A stretch of DNA of 64,000 nt from positions 1 through 64,000 of the forward strand of contig NZ_REFV01000018.1 of assembly GCF_003688895.1 (NCBI RefSeq), in the 5' to 3' direction. Within the stretch, counting starts at the first letter, position 1. Each line of letters opens with the position of its first letter. This DNA comes from Dokdonia sinensis. GTDB lineage: Bacteria > Bacteroidota > Bacteroidia > Flavobacteriales > Flavobacteriaceae. The notes below the pieces were generated by a model. The model worked only from the letters and a program-made list of their open reading frames with translations. It was not told the origin of the DNA and did not search any database. The position numbers and the translations under genes are program-made. Positions 15,927-24,556 of the stretch are shown here, one piece after another.

Positions 15927-17693
15927 ATGGCAGATACTAAAGGAAAAGCATTTGACACAAAACTGTTTAAACGGCTATTGCAGTTTGCAAGTCCGTACAG
16001 AAAACAGCTTGTGACCGCTGCCTTGGGAGCAATTATCCTCTCCTTGTGCGCCGCGTTGCGTCCTCGTTTTATGAAGCTTGCCATAGATGATGGGATCACC
16101 GCTAAGTCTGAGGATGACCTTATTTACTACATCGCATTAATAGGGGTTGTTTTATTAGGGCAAGTTATTTTTCAGCTCATTTTTATTTATACCTCAAATT
16201 GGGTCGGGCAACAGGTAATCAAGGATATACGGGTCAAGCTTTTTGATCATATGCTCAAGTTTAAGATGCAGTATTACGATAAAAGTGCCGTGGGAAGATT
16301 GGTCACTCGAGCGGTGGGAGATATAGAAACCATCTCAAGTATTTTTAGTCAAGGACTCTTTATGATTATCTCAGACCTACTAATGATGGGTGTGGTGCTG
16401 GGCTTTATGTTTTACGAGAGTTGGAGAACAACCTTAATCGTGCTTGCGGTTTTTCCTATTATTTTATACGCCACCCGAGTCTTCCAAAAAGCGATGAAAG
16501 TAGCCTTTGAAGAAGTACGCACACAGGTTGCAAACCTCAACACCTTTGTACAAGAACGGGTCACAGGAATGAAAATCGTACAGATTTTTACGCGCGAAGC
16601 GATTGAGCATAAAAAATTTAAGGCCATCAACAAAAAACATATGGACGCGTGGAACAAGACGGTATGGTACAACTCCATCTTCTTCCCCATTGCAGAGATG
16701 TGCACATCTGTAACTATAGGCCTAATCGCTTGGTTCATCGGCTCGCGAATTGCTCAGGGTGACCCTGGATATAGCATCGGTATTCTGGTGGCCTTCATTT
16801 CTTATATCCAGATGCTTTTTACGCCACTGCGTCAGATTGCAGATAAATTTAATACCCTCCAGATGGGAATGGTGGCTGCAAATCGTGTATTTGGAATTCT
16901 CGATACCGAGTCACAAATACAAAATACTGGAACCCTAAGACTGGATAAAACCGAGGGGCGTATTTCGTTTGACAATGTTCGTTTTAGTTATGTGGAAGGC
17001 GAGGAAGTTTTAAAAGGGATTTCACTGGATGTAAAAGCTGGACAAACAGTTGCGATCGTGGGTTCTACTGGTGCTGGAAAATCTACAATCATTAATTTGT
17101 TAAGTCGGTTTTATGAGATCGATAGTGGGTTAATTTCCATAGATGATGTATCTATTAAGGAGATTCAGCTGGAAGTGTTGCGCAAGGAGATTGCTGTTGT
17201 GCTCCAAGATGTTTTCCTATTTGCAGATTCCATCTTGAACAACATTACCTTAAATGACACCTCCATTACTGAGGAAGATGTGATTGCAGCTGCAAAAGCT
17301 ATCGGCGTTCATAAGTTCATCTCAAGTTTGCCTGATGGATACCACTACAATGTGAAAGAACGGGGCGCGATGCTCTCTAGCGGACAGCGACAGCTCATTG
17401 CTTTCTTGCGTGCCTATGTGAGCAATCCTGCGATTTTAGTTCTGGACGAAGCCACCTCTTCGGTAGATTCGCATAGTGAACAACTCATACAAAAAGCTAC
17501 AGACAAGATTACACAAGGGCGAACTTCTATCGTTATTGCTCACCGTCTTGCCACCATAAAAAAAGCAGATCTCATTATCGTTATGGAAAAAGGCAAGATC
17601 GTGGAACAAGGGACTCACAAGGAACTCCTTGCTCAAGAAAGCGGATACTACAAGAACTTGTACGAGGTTCAGTTTATGGCAGAAGTGGTTTGA
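15927..17693 (+). CDS. ABC exporter, fused permease and ATPase (MsbA/multidrug type)
   Basis: 588 residues: about six transmembrane helices in residues 25-320, then a nucleotide-binding domain. The ATPase motifs are complete: Walker A GSTGAGKST, signature LSSGQRQ, Walker B ILVLDEATSS and the H-loop AHRL. It functions as a homodimer or heterodimer half that exports lipids or hydrophobic compounds; substrate not predictable. A single half-transporter gene 8 bases after truA is the common flavobacterial arrangement. Its stop is followed at once by a heptamer tandem array. Confidence 0.92.
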   Translation: MADTKGKAFDTKLFKRLLQFASPYRKQLVTAALGAIILSLCAALRPRFMKLAIDDGITAKSEDDLIYYIALIGVVLLGQVIFQLIFIYTSNWVGQQVIKDIRVKLFDHMLKFKMQYYDKSAVGRLVTRAVGDIETISSIFSQGLFMIISDLLMMGVVLGFMFYESWRTTLIVLAVFPIILYATRVFQKAMKVAFEEVRTQVANLNTFVQERVTGMKIVQIFTREAIEHKKFKAINKKHMDAWNKTVWYNSIFFPIAEMCTSVTIGLIAWFIGSRIAQGDPGYSIGILVAFISYIQMLFTPLRQIADKFNTLQMGMVAANRVFGILDTESQIQNTGTLRLDKTEGRISFDNVRFSYVEGEEVLKGISLDVKAGQTVAIVGSTGAGKSTIINLLSRFYEIDSGLISIDDVSIKEIQLEVLRKEIAVVLQDVFLFADSILNNITLNDTSITEEDVIAAAKAIGVHKFISSLPDGYHYNVKERGAMLSSGQRQLIAFLRAYVSNPAILVLDEATSSVDSHSEQLIQKATDKITQGRTSIVIAHRLATIKKADLIIVMEKGKIVEQGTHKELLAQESGYYKNLYEVQFMAEVV

Positions 17694-17694
17694 T

Positions 17695-17729
17695 TTTAGG
17701 CTTTAGGCTTTAGGCTTTAGGCTTTAGGC
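17695..17729. repeat. Heptamer tandem array (TTTAGGC)x5
   Basis: Five perfect units of TTTAGGC beginning 2 bases after the ABC exporter stop codon. It belongs to the same TTTAGxx class as the arrays at 29571 and 61316. Confidence 0.9.
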
Positions 17730-17782
17730 AAAAAAAATGCTGAAGGGTGAATAAAAAATCAAAACGTAATTTTCTCTTTTCC

Positions 17783-17796
17783 GCTTTCGCGAAAGC
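17783..17796. repeat. Palindrome GCTTTCGCGAAAGC
   Basis: Exact intergenic copy between the ABC exporter and uvrB. Confidence 0.9.
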
Positions 17797-17883
17797 GTAC
17801 TCATCTTAAACATATCACAAGAGCAAACTATCTATTTCCGAAGACTGTAGACATTTCGTAAATTCGTGAGAAAAGAAAGCGCC

Positions 17884-19884
17884 TTGAAATTTCAATTAAA
17901 ATCTGAATTTAAACCTACTGGGGATCAGCCTGAAGCAATCAATGCTTTGGTCAAAGGTCTTAATGAAAATGATCCGTACCAAACACTTTTAGGTGTTACA
18001 GGTAGTGGTAAAACATTTACAGTTGCAAACGTTATTGAGCGCACACAAAAACCTACGCTTGTTCTTGCTCATAACAAAACGCTCGCAGCACAATTATACA
18101 GTGAGTTTAAAGCATTCTTCCCTGACAATGCGGTAGAGTATTTTGTTTCCTACTACGACTATTACCAGCCAGAAGCGTTTATCCCTTCTTCTGGAACTTA
18201 TATTGAGAAAGACCTTTCCATAAATGAGGAAATCGAGAAGATGCGTCTAAGCACCACCTCTTCCTTACTATCTGGAAGACGCGATGTGATTGTTGTAGCA
18301 TCTGTTTCCTGTCTTTACGGTATCGGGAATCCAGCCGAATTTCAAAAAAATGTCATTGAGATAAAAAAAGACCAAGTCATCGCGCGTACAATGCTTCTTA
18401 AAAAGCTTGTACAAAGTTTATATTCCAGAACCGAAGGAGAATTTAACCGCGGGAATTTTAGGATTAAAGGAGATATCGTCGAGATTTTTCCTGGGTATGA
18501 TGACATTGCTTATCGTGTGCATTTTTTTGGCGATGAGATAGAAGTCATAGAGGCCTTTGACCCTAAGGACAGCAATGTCCTAGAGAAATACGAGCGTCTG
18601 CGCATTTACCCGGCAAATATGTTTGTGACTTCGCCAGATGTGCTACAAGGAGCGATAAATAATATAGGCGAGGATCTTGTGAAGCAAGTTGATTACTTTA
18701 AAGACATAGGCAAACATCTAGAAGCAAAGCGCCTGGAGGAACGCACCAATTTTGACTTAGAGATGATACGCGAACTGGGATATTGTTCTGGTATTGAGAA
18801 TTACTCGCGTTATCTCGATGGCAGAGAACCGGGAACACGTCCTTTTTGCCTACTCGATTATTTTCCAAATGACTATTTAATGGTTGTGGATGAAAGTCAC
18901 GTGACCGTATCTCAAGTAAGCGCTATGTACGGTGGCGACCGCAGTCGTAAAGAAAACCTTGTAGACTACGGCTTCAGGCTCCCCGCAGCAATGGATAATC
19001 GCCCGCTTAAGTTTGAAGAGTGGGAAGCATTACAAAATCAAGTCATTTATGTTTCTGCTACCCCAGCAGATTATGAATTGCAAAAGTCAGAAGGGATTTA
19101 TGTAGAGCAAATCATACGCCCGACTGGACTGTTAGACCCTGTAGTCGAGGTGCGCCCATCTCTGAATCAAATAGACGACCTTATAGAGGAGATTAATATT
19201 GTAGTTGCTCGTGATGAGCGCATCCTTGTGACCACGCTTACTAAAAGAATGGCAGAGGAACTTACCAAATACTTGATGCGCATCGACATTAGAACGCGCT
19301 ACATTCACTCTGACGTAGATACACTAGAGCGTGTGGAGATTATGCAAGACTTAAGAAAAGGCTTGTATGATGTTCTTGTAGGAGTAAACCTATTGCGTGA
19401 AGGTCTTGACTTGCCAGAGGTATCTCTAGTTGCTATTCTGGATGCAGATAAAGAAGGTTTCTTAAGAAGCAACCGCTCCCTTACGCAAACCATAGGGCGT
19501 GCTGCTCGAAATATCAATGGTAAAGCAATTCTCTATGCAGATAAGATTACACGGAGTATGCAGGAAGCAATGGACGCTTCAGATTACAGAAGAAACAAAC
19601 AGATCGCCCATAACACGGAGCACGGTCTCAGTCCCGTAGCCATCAAAAAATCCTTAGACAGCGCTTTAGTACGCAAGCAAACTTACAAACTGGAAGCAGA
19701 CAACCTCATAAACCTCGCCGCCGAAGATCCAGAAGAGTACCTAACTAAGCCAGAAATAGAAAAGAAAATAAGAGCTACTCGTAAGGCAATGGAAACTGCC
19801 GCAAAGGAATTGGACTTTATGCAGGCCGCTAAGCTTAGGGATAAGATTAAAATGTATCAGGAACAGGTTAAAGAGTTGGCATAA
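17884..19884 (+). CDS. uvrB: Excinuclease ABC subunit B
   Basis: 666 residues from the TTG at 17884 (MKFQLKSEFKPTGDQPEAI), the usual N-terminus. The GTG at 17866 overlaps a -7-like TAAATTCG (17859-17866) and is rejected. UvrB is the central helicase-like subunit of nucleotide excision repair. Visible parts are Walker A GVTGSGKT, the beta-hairpin YYDYYQPEAF that clamps damaged DNA, helicase motif DESH, motif VI QTIGRAARN, and the C-terminal UVR domain (EIEKKIRATRKAMETAAKEL region) that binds UvrC. A strong bidirectional terminator separates it from the convergent hsp20 gene. Confidence 0.97.
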   Translation: MKFQLKSEFKPTGDQPEAINALVKGLNENDPYQTLLGVTGSGKTFTVANVIERTQKPTLVLAHNKTLAAQLYSEFKAFFPDNAVEYFVSYYDYYQPEAFIPSSGTYIEKDLSINEEIEKMRLSTTSSLLSGRRDVIVVASVSCLYGIGNPAEFQKNVIEIKKDQVIARTMLLKKLVQSLYSRTEGEFNRGNFRIKGDIVEIFPGYDDIAYRVHFFGDEIEVIEAFDPKDSNVLEKYERLRIYPANMFVTSPDVLQGAINNIGEDLVKQVDYFKDIGKHLEAKRLEERTNFDLEMIRELGYCSGIENYSRYLDGREPGTRPFCLLDYFPNDYLMVVDESHVTVSQVSAMYGGDRSRKENLVDYGFRLPAAMDNRPLKFEEWEALQNQVIYVSATPADYELQKSEGIYVEQIIRPTGLLDPVVEVRPSLNQIDDLIEEINIVVARDERILVTTLTKRMAEELTKYLMRIDIRTRYIHSDVDTLERVEIMQDLRKGLYDVLVGVNLLREGLDLPEVSLVAILDADKEGFLRSNRSLTQTIGRAARNINGKAILYADKITRSMQEAMDASDYRRNKQIAHNTEHGLSPVAIKKSLDSALVRKQTYKLEADNLINLAAEDPEEYLTKPEIEKKIRATRKAMETAAKELDFMQAAKLRDKIKMYQEQVKELA

Positions 19885-19913
19885 AAAAAGCTCCCGATTT
19901 TTCGGGAGCTTTA
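19885..19913. terminator. Bidirectional terminator between uvrB and hsp20
   Basis: Perfect stem AGCTCCCGA (19889-19897) / TCGGGAGCT (19902-19910), TTTT loop, flanked by A-run and T-rich end, serving two convergent genes. Confidence 0.85.
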
Positions 19914-19944
19914 TCAACGAACTTAAAACCAATCTTATCCTAAT

Positions 19945-20379
19945 TTATGATATCTCTATCAAGCGCTTAGGCTGCGTTTTTGCTTCTTCTCTTTTTGGGA
20001 GCTCAACGTGCAATACCCCATCTACATATTCTGCCTTGATTTCGGCCGTGTTGATCGTATCTGGGAGATTGAAATTCCTCTTAAATGTTGAGAACGAAAA
20101 CTCTCTTCGGGTATACTTCCCCTCTTCTTTTTGATCATTTTCAGTTTTTTGTTCTGCAGAAATGGAAAGCATATCGTTATCTAACTCAATATTAAAATCC
20201 TCTTTCTTCATTCCTGGCGCTGCAACTTGTACGGAGAAGGAATCTTCTCTTTCGATTACGTTAACCGCTGGAGTATTCATCGCAAAACTATTAGACGTTC
20301 CTCCGAACCAATCTGCTTTTAGAAAATCGTCTAAAAGGTTAGGTAATTGTGCTGTTTGATTTCTTTTTACTAGTGTCAT
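19945..20379 (-). CDS. Small heat-shock protein, Hsp20/alpha-crystallin family
   Basis: 144 residues with a central alpha-crystallin domain (about residues 40-135): VIEREDSFSVQVAAPGMKKEDFNIELD near its start and the closing A-x-x-x-N/D-G-V-L region as YVDGVLHVELPKRE. It is a cytoplasmic holdase that keeps unfolding proteins soluble. A -7 box (minus strand TAACTTTG at 20424-20431) lies about 45 bases upstream of the ATG; no CIRCE element was seen. Confidence 0.93.
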   Translation of the reverse strand: MTLVKRNQTAQLPNLLDDFLKADWFGGTSNSFAMNTPAVNVIEREDSFSVQVAAPGMKKEDFNIELDNDMLSISAEQKTENDQKEEGKYTRREFSFSTFKRNFNLPDTINTAEIKAEYVDGVLHVELPKREEAKTQPKRLIEIS

Positions 20380-20711
20380 ATCAATAATTTTTAAAGTTAT
20401 TTTTTATTTTGATATGTCTTAGGCAAAGTTAATTCCAAATGCGATTTAATGTCATTGTGTCTTGTTTTAATGTTAAATATATGCCATTTTGACACCTTGA
20501 GGCGCGTTATTTATTTGTGTTTTTGATTTTACTTGCGGTAATTGTGTTAGATTAACATATAGGTTAGTCCTTAGATGCCTATACATCTTGAGGGCTACCT
20601 ACGGAATATTATTCCATTTGCAAACTGAATATAATTAACTTGCTTTCGCCCATAGGCACTGCTCAGAACAACTTCCATCGCTCTCAGACGGATGTTTCTA
20701 AAAAAAATTTA
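20380..20711. other. Intergenic region upstream of hsp20
   Basis: 332 bases with no gene seen. It contains the hsp20 -7 box CAAAGTTA on the plus strand (20424-20431). The remainder is AT-rich with no clear terminator or repeat. Confidence 0.4.
20424..20431 (-). promoter_or_regulatory. -7 box of hsp20
   Basis: Plus strand CAAAGTTA, i.e. TAACTTTG on the coding strand (TAnnTTTG). It leaves a leader of roughly 35-40 bases. Confidence 0.55.
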
Positions 20712-21458
20712 TCATTTTAACTCATTGAGCTCATCATTAATCAGCTTAACACATTCCAAAATTTCCTTCTCTAACCCCTTATAATTATTAATCATATAAA
20801 CTCTTAGATCTTCATTCATTACTATTGCATTTTTGAATTCTACGTCGTTCTTAAGCTCTTCAAAATTAATAGGTTTTGCTAACTGATCACCTGCTATTGC
20901 ACCTTCCTTTTTCCTGACCTCAACTCTACTTAAAACGGTAGGTATCACTATTTGATACTGCAATGCGTGGTCATCTTGAATTTCAAAATCAATAACATTT
21001 TGATAATAAAATGAATATAGCTTAGTTATGGATTTTCTTAAATTGTCATTTGTAATTATTTCTAATCCTTTTGCCTTGAGTGTTTCATAGGCACTATAGT
21101 TAACTACAGATCTCGTCGTATAAAGCAAACTACCGTAATAGACATCGAGAGAATCGGAGTATGTAGCCTGCTTGTCAAGACTATTTATAACTATTCGACT
21201 TGCATTAAGTCTTGTTTCATTAAAACCTATATTAAATCTAACGTCTTCCAAATCTGTTTTGAGATTATTAGCTATTTCCTTTAGGTACTTAATTTGCACC
21301 TTCTTCGTTTGTTTGTCAGTGTTCCAATTGTTTAACTGCAATGCAATAAAAATCCCAATGACCACAAGTATAATCTCTCCGACAGCATAGAGTAGGTATT
21401 TTGAGAGCCTATTTTCTCTAAGTAGTTTTTTACGAATTTTTCTGAAGAATTTTATCAT
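20712..21458 (-). CDS. DUF6090-type membrane-anchored protein (third of a tandem trio)
   Basis: 248 residues. Residues 1-46 form the family's conserved module: a basic start (MIKFFRKIRKKLL), then a single transmembrane helix (GEIILVVIGIFIALQLNNW). The remainder is predicted mainly helical and periplasmic. Function is unknown. The nucleotide sequence of the first 46 codons is nearly identical to that of the neighbouring copy at 21462-22187, while the C-terminal parts share little, which points to recent gene conversion or strong constraint on the anchor. It is separated from its upstream neighbour by only 3 bases. Confidence 0.8.
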   Translation of the reverse strand: MIKFFRKIRKKLLRENRLSKYLLYAVGEIILVVIGIFIALQLNNWNTDKQTKKVQIKYLKEIANNLKTDLEDVRFNIGFNETRLNASRIVINSLDKQATYSDSLDVYYGSLLYTTRSVVNYSAYETLKAKGLEIITNDNLRKSITKLYSFYYQNVIDFEIQDDHALQYQIVIPTVLSRVEVRKKEGAIAGDQLAKPINFEELKNDVEFKNAIVMNEDLRVYMINNYKGLEKEILECVKLINDELNELK

Positions 21459-21461
21459 AGG

Positions 21462-22187
21462 TTATTTATCATTTTTATAGAATTCTAAATTTTCAATAAG
21501 CCTATCAATGGAGGGAATTGTTTTCTCAAATTTTGATGTAAGGCGAACAACACCACTTTTAAATAGCTCTAATAAAACGATAAAGTCCTCATCCCTATTT
21601 GATACAATTTTCTGGATACTTGATGTGCCTTCATTTAAATTCAACAGATGATTTGGTGCTAAAAAGTTTAATTTTCCATTTAACGCATATTCGCTTTGTT
21701 TTACAAATGCTGACTTGATTGACCCAAACTGCATTCTATACATATTATCAATCTGTCTATTTAAACTATCTGGTAATTCTTTCCATAATTCAGAACCAGC
21801 AATAGTCGCATAAACAGGTGAATTTTCATTAAAGAACCACTCATCTTCAGCCAAATATTTAAGTAAGAATTTTAAGTTTAGTGTGTCAATTTTGTTGTTT
21901 CTGTTCCAATAATTAATTGATATATCAGAATTTCGAATTATTGATTTTCCAATAGCTAAATCTGATTTAAATTCCGCTTTTTTTGCCTTTAAATCTGTTA
22001 TTAAAACATCAATTAATTGATTTTCCCTTATATTTTCTTTTCTATTTTCATTCCAGTTATTAAGCTGTAATGCAATTAGGATTCCGATGACCACAAGTAT
22101 AATCTCTCCGATAGCGTAGAGTAGGTATTTTGAGAGCCTATTTTCTCTAAGTAGTTTTCGTCTGATTTTTCTGAAGAATTTTATCAT
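21462..22187 (-). CDS. DUF6090-type membrane-anchored protein (second of trio)
   Basis: 241 residues with the same N-terminal module (MIKFFRKIRRKLLRENRLSK followed by the transmembrane helix). The C-terminal region (about residues 50-241) is helical and differs from both neighbours. The gap to the first gene of the trio is 2 bases, so the three genes are one transcription unit read leftward. Function unknown. Confidence 0.8.
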   Translation of the reverse strand: MIKFFRKIRRKLLRENRLSKYLLYAIGEIILVVIGILIALQLNNWNENRKENIRENQLIDVLITDLKAKKAEFKSDLAIGKSIIRNSDISINYWNRNNKIDTLNLKFLLKYLAEDEWFFNENSPVYATIAGSELWKELPDSLNRQIDNMYRMQFGSIKSAFVKQSEYALNGKLNFLAPNHLLNLNEGTSSIQKIVSNRDEDFIVLLELFKSGVVRLTSKFEKTIPSIDRLIENLEFYKNDK

Positions 22188-22189
22188 CT

Positions 22190-22951
22190 CTAGGGTTCTA
22201 ATCGATTAATTTCTTTATCCAAAAGTCCTATGAGATTTTCGACCTGAGGTATCATGTTCGTATTGTAGTGGAACTTTGAGAAAATGTCTAACCTATTTCT
22301 GTACGACTTTAAAAAATATCTAAATTCTTGATCCTGCTTTAGCCTCTCAAAGTCTAAAGGAATTAGTCTGGGTTCAAAACCTTGCTTGTCAAAATTAAAT
22401 ACGTAGGATTCTTCAAAATGCTCAGGAAACACCTCAACAAGACCACGCTCAGCTTCATCTAGGGTTATGGCTTTTTCAGTTTCAATAAAAAAATCATAAC
22501 CTGAGTCATACACTCCTACAATGGCATCTCTTAACTGTATGTTTGACAATAAATCAATCCCTTTTGCCTTCAAAGTTTCAAATGCAGTTGTTGAATAGAC
22601 AAATTTTACAGGAAACATAGCAATACCAATTTGGTCCGGAATAGAGTCGTGGTATGCATCATCTTTCTCAATACTCATAATCACTTTATCCGCAAATCCA
22701 ATGCTCTTCCGGATGCTATTTGCATTATATCTTAAATCTTCCAGATCTGTTTCAAGTCCTGTTTTTAGGCTTTTAAGTATGCTCAGTTCTTCTTTTGATC
22801 GAATGCGACTTTCATTCCAATTGTTAATCTGCAAGGCAATAAGAATCCCAATCACTACGAGAACGATCTCCCCTATGGCATAAAGAAGATACTTACTGAA
22901 TTTATTTTCAGACAGCAGTTGTTGCCGGATTCGGCGGAAGAATTTGATCAT
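22190..22951 (-). CDS. DUF6090-type membrane-anchored protein (first of trio)
   Basis: 253 residues; the N-terminal module is recognisable but more diverged (SENKFSKYLLYAIGEIVLVV). Its C-terminal part contains STTAFETLKAKGIDLLSN, echoed as NYSAYETLKAKGLEIITN in the third copy. This shows that those two are closer in the periplasmic part, whereas the second and third copies are closer in the anchor, a mosaic pattern. It is the promoter-proximal gene. Function unknown. Confidence 0.8.
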   Translation of the reverse strand: MIKFFRRIRQQLLSENKFSKYLLYAIGEIVLVVIGILIALQINNWNESRIRSKEELSILKSLKTGLETDLEDLRYNANSIRKSIGFADKVIMSIEKDDAYHDSIPDQIGIAMFPVKFVYSTTAFETLKAKGIDLLSNIQLRDAIVGVYDSGYDFFIETEKAITLDEAERGLVEVFPEHFEESYVFNFDKQGFEPRLIPLDFERLKQDQEFRYFLKSYRNRLDIFSKFHYNTNMIPQVENLIGLLDKEINRLEP

Positions 22952-23145
22952 AAGGACGATGGTTGAATCGCCAGAGGAGGGAATTGCGAACTTAAATATA
23001 TAAAAATAAGTAGGTTATTTGTGCATTTTGTTACAAGGAATGTATAAACTTCTTAGTCATTATCTCATCTAACAAAATGAAAATTCTTAGGCACGTCATC
23101 CTAAAGAACACACCTACCCTTTACAAAATCAAAAAAAACAAATTT

Positions 23146-23541
23146 CTAATTATAAAATCTCTTAAAGATAGAAGTAAGCTTTTCTGTAGGAATCATCTTG
23201 TTCTCATAGTGCCACATTTCGCGTAGAATTTGCTCCACCGCCTCAGGGCGAATCCCCATTTTTAGTCCAAAATTTCTGATAGCATCTATTTCGATAACGT
23301 GAGTTTCATCATCTACGTTCATTAATAATATGAGTCTGTAAAAATGTGAAATACGGTCTACTTCGGTCTTAAGCGGGGTTGTTTTTTCTGGGTTTTCAAC
23401 AAGAGCGTCCACCGTGTTTTTATCAAAGCCAAAACTTTCGGCTACGGTGACTATAAAGTGATACTCTCGGTCGTCTATCTTATGATCTGCTTGAGCCAGA
23501 GCAATCAACTCTGACAGCATACAACGTTTTTCTTTGCTCAT
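23146..23541 (-). CDS. TerB-like small helical protein
   Basis: 131 residues, all-helical, with the acidic, evenly spaced pattern of TerB-like domains (ALAQADHKIDDREYHFI, then a second repeat NVDDETHVIEIDAIRNFGLKMG). TerB-like proteins bind metal through such acidic residues and are linked to stress responses. I see no sign of a tellurite operon around it. Names mentioning excinuclease for relatives of this protein are not supported by the sequence. The exact palindrome at 23582-23595 lies just upstream of its start. Confidence 0.65.
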   Translation of the reverse strand: MSKEKRCMLSELIALAQADHKIDDREYHFIVTVAESFGFDKNTVDALVENPEKTTPLKTEVDRISHFYRLILLMNVDDETHVIEIDAIRNFGLKMGIRPEAVEQILREMWHYENKMIPTEKLTSIFKRFYN

Positions 23542-23581
23542 TAATGTCTGATGTGGTTTGAGCGAAAATAGGTTTTATTAC

Positions 23582-23595
23582 GCTTTCGCGAAAGC
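23582..23595. repeat. Palindrome GCTTTCGCGAAAGC
   Basis: Exact copy; here the symmetry extends to 24 bases (ATTAC... to ...GTAAT, 23577-23600). Confidence 0.9.
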
Positions 23596-23628
23596 GTAAT
23601 AAAAACAAAAAACCTCACAACAACGCAC

Positions 23629-23686
23629 AAAAAAAAGCGCAACTGGCGCTACGCTGTATGAAGATTGTTATCGGTCGCTTTTTAAA
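23629..23686. repeat. Duplicated 57-bp element, copy 1
   Basis: Matches 23879-23935 at all but three positions. It is bounded by AAAAAGCG and CGCTTTTT. Read leftward it contains GCGTAG-loop-TTGCGC followed by eight Ts, the form of a Rho-independent terminator. Confidence 0.7.
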
Positions 23687-23798
23687 CAGAGTCGCGGTTG
23701 GAATTTCATTGCACATCAGGACATTCCACAAAAATCGTTTTGGAACTGTAAATTCCTAATGTAAGCAAAAATCGAAGTAAACGAGAAGCTTATAAAAG

Positions 23799-23819
23799 AT
23801 CCCGCTGAAAAAGCGGGAT
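23799..23819. terminator. Hairpin, possible leftward terminator
   Basis: Stem ATCCCGCT/AGCGGGAT, 5-base loop. On the minus strand it is followed by CTTTTAT, a weak T-tract. No gene immediately upstream on that strand is known. Confidence 0.4.
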
Positions 23820-23878
23820 TAGTTCAACTAGCTTATTTGAATGCGCTGTTACACAGCTTTTCAAAAAAGCGTTTCACT

Positions 23879-23935
23879 AAAAAAAGCGCAACTGGTGCTA
23901 CGCTATATAAAGATTGTTATCGGTCGCTTTTTAAA
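23879..23935. repeat. Duplicated 57-bp element, copy 2
   Basis: Second copy, 250 bases from the first in the same orientation. The three differences all lie in the middle, and both end regions and the predicted leftward terminator hairpin with seven Ts are kept. Confidence 0.7.
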
Positions 23936-24130
23936 TCCTACTAAAAAAATTAAACCTTTACGATTCAACCCTGAATGCTATTGCTTAGGTTGCTCCAAGT
24001 GTGAAAACTACAAACACACTTAGAATTCAATACTTCATATACTCACACCAGTACGCTTATCTCAATAAGTTGATTGTTATTTACGAATATAGATAATTCT
24101 CTACGTAAATACTAGACTAGTACATCAATT

Positions 24131-24541
24131 TTAAGAAATCACATCTGCGAGCGTCCTGTTGTCTAGGACATCTAAAGTCCTATCTCGCACCTCTAACATT
24201 AAGGTATGAAGGCTACAGACATCCTCATCAGGACAATCGTCACAGCGCTCATAAAAGTTTAAACTAACACATGGTAGTAATGCTATGGGACCTTCTAGTA
24301 CTCGTATCACCCCAGACATTTTGATACTCTCTGGCTCTCTTATCAGGTAATAACCGCCACCTTTTCCTTTTTTGCTTCCTAAAAAACCTGCCTTGCGCAG
24401 TTGCAATAGGATACTCTCCAAAAATTTCTTTGAAATATTTTCTGCATCTGCAACTTGCTGGATGAGGACCGGACCTTCTCCTTTATGTTTTGCAATGTAG
24501 GCTAGGGCTTTGAGACCGTATTTTGTTTTTCGCGAAAGCAT
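24131..24541 (-). CDS. Rrf2-family transcriptional regulator with four C-terminal cysteines
   Basis: 136 residues. The N-terminal winged helix-turn-helix is typical of Rrf2 proteins (TKYGLKALAYIAKH; ISKKFLESILLQLRKAGFL; KGKGGGYYL). The C-terminal half carries Cys91, Cys100, Cys103 and Cys109, suitable for an Fe-S cluster or thiol sensing. The first codons are built from the dispersed palindrome (ATGCTTTCGCGAAA gives MLSRK). It follows ctlX by 15 bases, at the end of a leftward cluster with a bacillithiol-type reductase, so redox or iron sensing is a reasonable inference. A -7 box at 24546-24553 would make its own transcript leaderless. Confidence 0.88.
   Translation of the reverse strand: MLSRKTKYGLKALAYIAKHKGEGPVLIQQVADAENISKKFLESILLQLRKAGFLGSKKGKGGGYYLIREPESIKMSGVIRVLEGPIALLPCVSLNFYERCDDCPDEDVCSLHTLMLEVRDRTLDVLDNRTLADVIS
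24528..24539. repeat. Palindrome, 12-bp match forming the start of rrf2
   Basis: TTTCGCGAAAGC on the plus strand; on the minus strand it overlaps the ATG and codons 2-5 of the Rrf2 gene. Confidence 0.8.
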
Positions 24542-24556
24542 AACCCAAACATACTG

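Larger units (their letters stand above)
23542..24130. other. 589-base region with duplicated element and hairpins, no clear gene
   Basis: It holds an exact palindrome copy (23582-23595), two copies of a 57-bp element (23629-23686 and 23879-23935), and a perfect 8-bp hairpin ATCCCGCT/AGCGGGAT (23799-23819). The only ORF (60 codons at 23841) is made partly of the repeat and is not convincing. A small RNA or the remains of an element are possible. Confidence 0.5.

Noticed and set aside
23146-23541. Tellurite-resistance function for the TerB-like protein
   Set aside because: No other ter genes are nearby, and the domain alone does not imply this function.
23603-23748. Open frame across the first 57-bp repeat that could encode a peptide fragment
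   Set aside because: No start codon and an adjacent stop; two of the three differences between the copies are synonymous in this frame, but three sites are too few to infer coding.
23841-24023. 60-codon ORF ending in a Cys-rich segment
   Set aside because: It overlaps the second 57-bp repeat copy, has no -7 box at a sensible distance and no recognised relatives; coding is not supported.
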